Assembly: GCA_003280225.1 (NCBI GenBank)
Contig: QCFO01000002.1
Span: 1 to 64,000, forward strand
Reading direction: 5' to 3'
Source: Prochlorococcus sp. AG-363-K07
GTDB taxonomy: Bacteria; Cyanobacteriota; Cyanobacteriia; PCC-6307; Cyanobiaceae
Length of the DNA stretch: 64,000 nt
Each line of letters opens with the position of its first letter. Position 1 is the first letter of the stretch. Position numbers and translations under genes: made by a program. The notes beneath the pieces are model-generated. The model ran no database searches, was not told where the DNA came from, and saw only the letters and a program-made list of their open reading frames with translations. Shown here in pieces: positions 58,253 through 64,000 of this stretch.

Positions 58253-58717
58253 TCACACTGGTCGAGGCCTAAGACTTAATGATGATGCCTCGATCCAAAG
58301 AGTGATCGGCTCTGGTAATTTGCAACGTTTCCTAGTCTGTGAATTTATTGCTACATGCCTAATAAGAGATTCACCGACAAGATTTCCACCCCTATGAAAA
58401 TCAGTCTTAACTTGAAAACTACTTAAATCAATCTTTTCTGGCAAAACTGAAATTGCTAAGTGATCACCAATTGCAATAGGTAAACGAAAATCTGATGAGC
58501 AATGCACGATTGGCAACGAGACCAGTGGACTATTCGAAAATGGACTAGAAGGGAAAATATCCCGTGAACCTAAGCCATAGTTTTCAAGGCTCTCTTCCCA
58601 GCTTTCATGACTCCAACGAAGTAAGTGATAAAAATGAATCACACCTGCTGCATCCGTGTCTCCAAAGCGAACTACTCGCTTAAAGCTATTCAAATTCTGA
58701 TTATTTTTTTGAGTCAA
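58253..58717 (-). CDS. Hot-dog-fold thioesterase, DHNA-CoA hydrolase-like
   Basis: A 154-residue 4HBT-fold protein with FGDTDAAGVIHFYHLLRWSHE (catalytic Asp22 region and the helix that follows), like the cyanobacterial DHNA-CoA thioesterase required for phylloquinone. Beside menE and ndhH it would complete this pathway (MenI function), leaving only menD, menH and menB unseen in the window. Start is TTG at 58717, 8 bp after the ndhH stop; no ATG is available near. Confidence 0.82.
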   Translation of the reverse strand: MTQKNNQNLNSFKRVVRFGDTDAAGVIHFYHLLRWSHESWEESLENYGLGSRDIFPSSPFSNSPLVSLPIVHCSSDFRLPIAIGDHLAISVLPEKIDLSSFQVKTDFHRGGNLVGESLIRHVAINSQTRKRCKLPEPITLWIEASSLSLRPRPV

Positions 58718-58725
58718 GAAAGGAA

Positions 58726-59910
58726 TTAGCGATCTACCGAGCCCATAATGACGTCAATTGAACCAAGAATGGCCATGATGTCTGCAACTTTGGCCCCTTT
58801 CAGGATATGAGGAAGAATTTGTAGGTTGTTCAGATCAGCCGCACGGATTTTAAACCTCCAAGGAGTTACATCATTATTTCCCTGAAGAAAGACTCCTATC
58901 TCTCCTTTCCCTGATTCAAGACGTGTATACAACTCTCCTTGTGGAATCTTAAAAGTTGGAGCCACTTTCTTAGCAACATACTGATAATCAAATGCGGAGA
59001 ATGGGCTTGTTTTACCTTCTGCAATTTTATTAGCCTCAAGATTTTCCGTGGGGCCTCCAGGAATCATTTCACAAGCTTGTTTGAGAATTTTTAGTGACTG
59101 GCGCATTTCTTCAATTCTTACTCTATAACGGGCATAACAATCACCTTCTTTCTCACAAGCAATATTCCAATCAAAGTCGTCGTAACACTCATAATGGTCT
59201 ACCTTCCTTAAGTCCCATGGGACACCAGATGCACGCAGCATCGGCCCAGACAAACTCCAATTAATAGCTTCATCCCTAGCAATTATTCCAAGGCCCTCTA
59301 TCCTCTTTCGAAAAATAGGATTATTTGTAATTAGTTTTTCATATTCGTCAATTTTTGGACCAAACCAATCACAAAAATCTCGACATTTTGTCAACCAACC
59401 CCATGGAAGGTCACAAGCTACTCCTCCAATCCGAAAATAGTTATTATTAATCAAACGCTGACCTGTTGCAGCCTCCCAAAGGTCATAGATCATCTCTCTT
59501 TCTCTAAAAATATAAAAGAAAGGTGTCTGAGCTCCTACATCAGCCAAAAACGGACCAAGCCAAAGAAGGTGATTAGCAATACGATTCAGCTCAAGCATCA
59601 AAACCCTGATATAACTTGCTCTTTTGGGAACAGAAATATTCGCCAATCTTTCAGGTGCATTAACTACTATTGCCTCATAAAACATCCCAGCTGCATAATC
59701 CATTCGGCTTACGTATGGAACGAACATGACATTCGTTCTATTCTCTGCAATTTTTTCCATCCCACGATGGAGATATCCAATTACTGGTTCACAATCCAAA
59801 ACATCCTCTCCATCCAAAGTGACTACCAAGCGGAGTACACCATGCATAGAAGGATGATGGGGGCCAAAATTGACCACCATTGGTTCAGTGCGAGTTTCCA
59901 GCTGCGTCAT
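58726..59910 (-). CDS. ndhH: NAD(P)H-quinone oxidoreductase subunit H
   Basis: The 394-residue subunit corresponds to the 49-kDa/NuoD subunit of complex I, part of the NDH-1 complex that moves electrons from ferredoxin to plastoquinone in cyclic flow and CO2 uptake. [17 protein letters not shown] at the start, [14 protein letters not shown] and the terminal DVIMGSVDR are the family landmarks. The ATG at 59910 is 45 bp away from the divergent rsmH start. Confidence 0.98.
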   Translation of the reverse strand: MTQLETRTEPMVVNFGPHHPSMHGVLRLVVTLDGEDVLDCEPVIGYLHRGMEKIAENRTNVMFVPYVSRMDYAAGMFYEAIVVNAPERLANISVPKRASYIRVLMLELNRIANHLLWLGPFLADVGAQTPFFYIFREREMIYDLWEAATGQRLINNNYFRIGGVACDLPWGWLTKCRDFCDWFGPKIDEYEKLITNNPIFRKRIEGLGIIARDEAINWSLSGPMLRASGVPWDLRKVDHYECYDDFDWNIACEKEGDCYARYRVRIEEMRQSLKILKQACEMIPGGPTENLEANKIAEGKTSPFSAFDYQYVAKKVAPTFKIPQGELYTRLESGKGEIGVFLQGNNDVTPWRFKIRAADLNNLQILPHILKGAKVADIMAILGSIDVIMGSVDR

Positions 59911-59955
59911 AGGACCAGTAGGAACAGTTAATTAAGCAGATCTTAGGGACAAACT

Positions 59956-60876
59956 ATGCCTGAGAAAACACCTCAATGTTCCTCTCACTTCAAACACACA
60001 CCTGTATTAGCGAACGAGGTTCTTAGATCAATCAACGAGTTGCCCGAAAAACTGCTTAATGAGGGCTTAATAATTGATGCAACACTTGGTGGTGGAGGAC
60101 ATTCTGCCTTAATCCTTGAACAACATCCAAAATTAAAAATCATAGGCTTAGATCAAGACCCAGAAGCACGTACAGCTGCATCCAAGCGCTTGGAGCCATT
60201 TGGATCACGAGTAAAAATAATAGAAACCAATTTTGCAGATTTCATACCTGCCCAAAAAGTGAATTTTGTACTAGCAGACCTAGGAGTTAGCAGCCATCAA
60301 CTCAGTGAACCCAAAAGAGGCTTTAGTTTCCTTTTCGATGGCCCCTTAGATATGCGTATGAACCCAACCCAAAAGAAAACGGCCGCACAACTGATTCAAA
60401 CCTTAAATGAAAGGCAAATTGCAGATCTAATCTTTAAATACGGTGAAGAAAGATTTGCTAGAAGAATTGCTAGAAAACTTAAAGAAGAACTTACAACTAT
60501 TGGGCAATATAAAGGTACAAAAGAACTGGCATATTCAATTGCTGGTTGTTATCCACCAAAACTCCGATATGGAAGAATACATCCCGCCACAAAAACATTC
60601 CAGGCATTACGTATTGCAGTTAATGACGAACTCAAAGTGTTAGAGGAGCTCTTAAAAAAAGCACCAAATTGGCTTAAGGAAGAAGGCTTGATTGGAATTA
60701 TTAGTTTCCATTCTCTAGAAGATAGGCAAGTCAAAAAAGCTTTCATGACTGATGAAAGGTTAGAAAGAGTTACAAAAAAACCCATTCAGGCAAGCTCAGA
60801 AGAAATATCCCAAAATCCTCGAAGTAGAAGTGCAAAATTACGTATTGCACGTCGCACAAATAAACTTGAATGCTGA
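59956..60876 (+). CDS. rsmH: 16S rRNA m4C1402 methyltransferase RsmH
   Basis: RsmH (MraW) methylates N4 of C1402 in 16S rRNA. The 306-residue protein has the SAM-binding [16 protein letters not shown] and LGLDQDPEA-like loops, the [10 protein letters not shown] segment, [27 protein letters not shown] and [13 protein letters not shown]. It stands alone between ndhH and the cysteine desulfurase gene and is not next to a dcw cell-division cluster. Confidence 0.97.
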   Translation: MPEKTPQCSSHFKHTPVLANEVLRSINELPEKLLNEGLIIDATLGGGGHSALILEQHPKLKIIGLDQDPEARTAASKRLEPFGSRVKIIETNFADFIPAQKVNFVLADLGVSSHQLSEPKRGFSFLFDGPLDMRMNPTQKKTAAQLIQTLNERQIADLIFKYGEERFARRIARKLKEELTTIGQYKGTKELAYSIAGCYPPKLRYGRIHPATKTFQALRIAVNDELKVLEELLKKAPNWLKEEGLIGIISFHSLEDRQVKKAFMTDERLERVTKKPIQASSEEISQNPRSRSAKLRIARRTNKLEC

Positions 60877-60920
60877 AAGATCTATGAGATAAAATTACAA
60901 GAATTATTTTAAAATTAGAT

Positions 60921-62090
60921 TTAAAGTGTTTTTCTGCCTTGTCTTACTCCACTTACTAAGTGTTCAAGGATAGTAATGACTTGTTCAACTTCTTCGAGAG
61001 TGGTAGTTCTCCCAAAGCTTAATCTTAACGAAGCTCTGGCTTCCTTAGCATTTCTTCCAATAGCGTTTAAAACATAAGAAGGCTCTCCATTACTGCAAGC
61101 TGAACCTGTACTGCAACTAATTAATGGTTTTAATGATTTATGCAAGACATTACCAGAGACTCCAGGAATAGTAAGATTAACATTATTATATAGCCTATTA
61201 TCTATGCTTCCATTAATAATTAAACCAGGAATCCTCATCTGCAAACCATTTAACATTTGATCAAATAACTTTGCATACTTTGAGCGATAATGTTCTAAAT
61301 TGCTCAAGGCTATTTCTGCGGCCTTGACAAAACCAACAATCAGAGGAACAGGCAATGTACCTGACCGTAAACCTTGCTCCTGTCCTCCACCATATTGCAA
61401 AGGCAAAATAGCTAAATCCTCGCGAAAAACCAAACAACCAATACCTTTTGGCCCATATATTTTATGCGAACTAATAGTTAAAAGATCTATACCAAGTTCA
61501 TTAATATCAAAATCCAATTGACCAAAAGCTTGTACAGCATCGCTATGAAAAATAATCTTTCTTTCACGCAATAAGCTACCGAGCTCAGCTATAGGTTGTA
61601 AAACACCTATTTCATTATTTGCCATCATCACACTTACAATTATTGTGTCATCTTCCAAAGCTTCCATAATCTGTTGAGGACAGATGAGTCCATTCGAGCT
61701 TGGCTGAATCTCAGTCAGTCGAAACCCTTCTCTTTGAAGTTGCCGAAGAGGGTCTAAAACAGAAGAGTGCTCCGTAGAAACGGTAATCAAATGTCCTCTC
61801 TTAGCATGTTTTAAAGCGCTAGCTCGAGCCGAGCCAAGCAAGGCCAAGTTATTGGCTTCGGTCGCACCACTGGTAAAGATCAATCTTTTAGGTTGAACTC
61901 TCAAAAGATCAGCCAAGTCCTCTCGTGCAACGCCGACTACAGCTGATGCCTGCAAACCAAGTCGATTATTACTGCTTGAAGCATTACCCCATATCTCCCG
62001 CCAATATGGCTGCATAGCTAACACGACCTCAGGATCACAGGGTGTAGTTGCCTGAAAATCAAAATTCAGAGGTGGAGAATTATGAGCCAT
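60921..62090 (-). CDS. Cysteine desulfurase, IscS/NifS family
   Basis: PLP enzyme that mobilises sulfur from cysteine for Fe-S clusters and thionucleotides. The 389-residue protein has GATEANNLAL, His108 (TEHSS), the PLP-Lys210 in SSHKIYGPKGIG, and a persulfide loop with Cys332 (TGSACSNG). The order SHK and SACSNG places it in the IscS/NifS group rather than SufS. Partners are not adjacent: iscU and suf genes are not in the window. It converges on rsmH. Confidence 0.93.
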   Translation of the reverse strand: MAHNSPPLNFDFQATTPCDPEVVLAMQPYWREIWGNASSSNNRLGLQASAVVGVAREDLADLLRVQPKRLIFTSGATEANNLALLGSARASALKHAKRGHLITVSTEHSSVLDPLRQLQREGFRLTEIQPSSNGLICPQQIMEALEDDTIIVSVMMANNEIGVLQPIAELGSLLRERKIIFHSDAVQAFGQLDFDINELGIDLLTISSHKIYGPKGIGCLVFREDLAILPLQYGGGQEQGLRSGTLPVPLIVGFVKAAEIALSNLEHYRSKYAKLFDQMLNGLQMRIPGLIINGSIDNRLYNNVNLTIPGVSGNVLHKSLKPLISCSTGSACSNGEPSYVLNAIGRNAKEARASLRLSFGRTTTLEEVEQVITILEHLVSGVRQGRKTL

Positions 62091-62255
62091 CAGATCAATT
62101 AGTGTGGCCTATTCGACTCAAAAACCTTACGAATCGGAAGAATTAGAGTTGCAAAAATAGCAAAGGAAATCAACTCGCTTTAATCTATTTATAGACAAAA
62201 GAAAAATTCAAATGAGAAAATCTTTTAGATTGTTACTAATGAATCAAATTGATTA

Positions 62256-62981
62256 ATGAGCGAAAGACAAAACCCTACTAGCGAGATCTCGCAACCACCT
62301 CGATTGCTTCTTGTAGATGATGAGCCTGGATTACGAACAGCAGTACAGGCATATCTAGAAGACGAAGGGTTTGATGTCACAACGGCAGTAGATGGGGAGG
62401 AGGGATGGCAAAAGGCACAACAATTACATCCTGATGTCGTCCTTAGTGATGTGATGATGCCCCGCTGTGATGGGTACGAATTACTAAAAAGACTTCGTGA
62501 AGATGAGCGGCTAGGGGGAACTCCTGTAATCTTCCTGACAGCTAAAGGAATGACAATTGATAGAACCCAAGGCTATCTGGCAGGGGTAGACGACTACATC
62601 TCTAAACCATTTGATCCTGACGAACTCATTGCAAGGGTACAAAACGTAGTAAAGCGGCAAGAAAGGTTGTTGGCTGAAGCAGCCAGATTTGCCGATGCAG
62701 ATGTGGGTCAAATGGCAAGGCAGATCACAGAAATAAAATCTATGCTCACTCATGGTGACCCTACCTCAATTAGAGATAAGGAATTACCAAACTTTACCCC
62801 TCGAGAAGAAAGTGTTTTGCAACTAGTTGCAGAAGGACTTATGAATAAAGAAATTGCAAGAAAACTAGAAACATCTATTAGGAACGTAGAAAAATATGTT
62901 AGTCGTCTATTTATTAAAACTGAAACATCTAGTCGCACAGAACTTGTCAGATATGCGCTCGAGAATCACTTGGTTACATAG
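62256..62981 (+). CDS. NarL/LuxR-type response regulator, Rre1/Ycf29-like
   Basis: Receiver domain (15-130) with the acidic pocket Asp21/Asp22, phospho-acceptor Asp65 (LSDVMMP), Thr95 and Lys117, followed by a linker and a LuxR-type HTH (about 178-240, FTPREESVLQLVAEGLMNKE and NVEKYVSRLF). The domain set and cyanobacterial context resemble the Rre1/Ycf29 regulators. It is expected to bind DNA after phosphorylation. The cognate kinase is not nearby. The 3' end overlaps the RluA-family gene if that begins at 62953. Confidence 0.88.
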   Translation: MSERQNPTSEISQPPRLLLVDDEPGLRTAVQAYLEDEGFDVTTAVDGEEGWQKAQQLHPDVVLSDVMMPRCDGYELLKRLREDERLGGTPVIFLTAKGMTIDRTQGYLAGVDDYISKPFDPDELIARVQNVVKRQERLLAEAARFADADVGQMARQITEIKSMLTHGDPTSIRDKELPNFTPREESVLQLVAEGLMNKEIARKLETSIRNVEKYVSRLFIKTETSSRTELVRYALENHLVT

Positions 62982-63996
62982 ACGAAAAACTGACTCATTG
63001 AAAAAAGAAACTTGGCTCCCAAATGAATTAAATAATGGTTATAAATACCTGCATAAAGTCAAAAAAGATGAAAGCCAACAAACCTTAATTGAGTTGCTTA
63101 GTAAGAAATACAAACATTCATTACCAGAAAATTGGAAACAACGAATCGAAAACAAAGAGATTAAAGTCAATGAGGAAGAAGTGTCTTCTCAGAAAAGACT
63201 GCAATGCGATGATCTCATAATTTGGCAAAGGCCACCTTGGGAAGAAGCTGCTGTCCCTTCATCTTGGGAAGTAATCTTTGATAATAAAGACATTCTTGTT
63301 ATAAATAAGCCTGCAGGCCTTCCTACAATCCCTGGAGGTGGTTTTTTAAATCATACCCTCACTAATCTACTTAAAAAAGAGTATAAGGCTGATCAAGATC
63401 AATTAATTCCAAAACCAATTCATAGATTAGGGCGTTTCACATCTGGAGTATTGATTTGTGCACGTCAAACAAAAACAAGATCCATTCTTTCGAAGCTGTT
63501 TAGGAATCCAAATATCAATCAAAATAACCTCATCAGAATCTATAGGGCATTAGCCAAACCCAATATTTATCTGAGCCAAGGAGAGTCTATGGAAATAAAA
63601 AATCCAATAATTCTTGAACCTCACCCATTAATTGGCTATGTATGGAACTCGAAGAAGAGCAACCAAAAAGGTTCCCCAACCTCCTATCAAAAATATAAGC
63701 AACTAGAAGCATATTCAAAAGTAACAGTCCTAGAAAAACGAAACGGAGCGGATCTACTAGAAGTTGCTATCTTCACAGGAAGACCTCATCAGATACGTAT
63801 ACACCTTGCCTCCTTAGGAACACCTCTTATTGGAGACCCTTTATACCTTGGAAATGGGAAATTATCCAAATCAGTAACTCCTGGTGAAGGAGGTTATTTA
63901 CTACACGCTCATAAACTTACGAACATTCCCATTGAAACATACGTCTGCTCATTTGAAGCATCACTACCAGATATACTATGTCAAATGAACCATTAA
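62953..63996 (+). CDS. RluA-family pseudouridine synthase-like protein with HRLG in place of HRLD
   Basis: An RluA-type domain follows a degenerate S4-like N-terminus: VINKPAGLPTIPGGG, IHRLGRFTSGVLICAR, AIFTGRPHQIRIHLASLGTPLIGD. The catalytic Asp of the HRLD motif is Gly (codon GGG at 63430-63432), so the usual mechanism is doubtful; similar HRLG variants, as I recall, occur in plant organellar relatives, so it may be a conserved subfamily with another role. The start is uncertain: ATG at 62953 (28-base overlap with the regulator) or TTG at 62998. The stop is 4 bases before the window end, so the gene is complete. Confidence 0.82.
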   Translation: MRSRITWLHRRKTDSLKKETWLPNELNNGYKYLHKVKKDESQQTLIELLSKKYKHSLPENWKQRIENKEIKVNEEEVSSQKRLQCDDLIIWQRPPWEEAAVPSSWEVIFDNKDILVINKPAGLPTIPGGGFLNHTLTNLLKKEYKADQDQLIPKPIHRLGRFTSGVLICARQTKTRSILSKLFRNPNINQNNLIRIYRALAKPNIYLSQGESMEIKNPIILEPHPLIGYVWNSKKSNQKGSPTSYQKYKQLEAYSKVTVLEKRNGADLLEVAIFTGRPHQIRIHLASLGTPLIGDPLYLGNGKLSKSVTPGEGGYLLHAHKLTNIPIETYVCSFEASLPDILCQMNH

Positions 63997-64000
63997 GTTA

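Overview
The window looks like a stretch of core chromosome from a low-G+C marine picocyanobacterium, most probably a low-light Prochlorococcus (SS120/MIT9211-like). This rests on AT-rich DNA, very compact gene packing, frequent TTG/GTG starts, and a cyanobacterial gene set: a Calvin-cycle CP12, ndhH of the plastid-like NDH-1 complex, the phylloquinone (men) genes, BicA/SbtA/SbtB-type bicarbonate uptake, and a Ycf29/Rre1-like response regulator. The species is inferred from gene content and order remembered from this group; I could run no database search. I see no rRNA, tRNA, CRISPR array, prophage or insertion sequence.

Layout. 0-6 kb: a lipoprotein, an aspartoacylase-like protein, a glutathionyl-hydroquinone-reductase-like GST, a DUF2301 membrane protein and an ABC-F ATPase, then the longest non-coding gap (5136-5805) and CP12, which ends in a perfect 23-bp hairpin. 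6-12.7 kb (minus strand): obgE, mutS2, a VOC protein, hemB and a CbpA-type DnaJ. 13-16 kb (plus): a carbon-concentrating cassette bicA-sbtA-sbtB. 16-21 kb: an unusual thioredoxin-reductase-like flavoprotein, two small unknown genes leading into an ABC1/UbiB kinase, and enolase. 21-28 kb (plus): gloA, clpB, secE, nusG and rplK-A-J-L with an L10-type leader and a strong terminator. 28-38 kb: rnhA with an extra C-terminal domain, pyrD, a CobC/CobD-like aminotransferase, murG, pgk, usp-rbgA-rluD (overlapping genes) and a fused two-domain peptide-type ABC ATPase. 38-48.5 kb (mostly plus): relA/spoT, selO, DUF2062, mnmE, nadC, argS, a HisC-like aminotransferase. 48.5-52.3 kb (minus): a compact run of prfB (programmed +1 frameshift), a small membrane protein, ybeY, dgkA, trpG and an MBL-like exported protein. 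52.4-58.7 kb: grxC-gshB and the menF / menA-menC-menE / menI cluster. 58.7-64 kb: ndhH, rsmH, a cysteine desulfurase, a NarL-type regulator and an RluA-family protein lacking the usual catalytic Asp.

Functional links: bicarbonate import (bicA, sbtA, sbtB) with Calvin-cycle control (CP12) and lower glycolysis (eno, pgk); glutathione supply and use (gshB, grxC, gloA, GST-like); phylloquinone synthesis from chorismate (menF, C, E, I, A); ribosome build-up and translation (L11/L1/L10/L12, RF2, RbgA, Obg, RluD, RsmH, YbeY, MnmE, ArgS).

No large undescribed system is evident. The points most worth a second look are the flavoprotein without the NADPH motifs, the poly-A interrupted gene at 17.3 kb, the hairpin overlapping the prfB recoding signal, the half-cysteine CP12, the MBL-like protein without its metal motif, the RluA-family HRLG variant, the extra domain on RNase HI and a MenC with Arg in place of an expected Lys.
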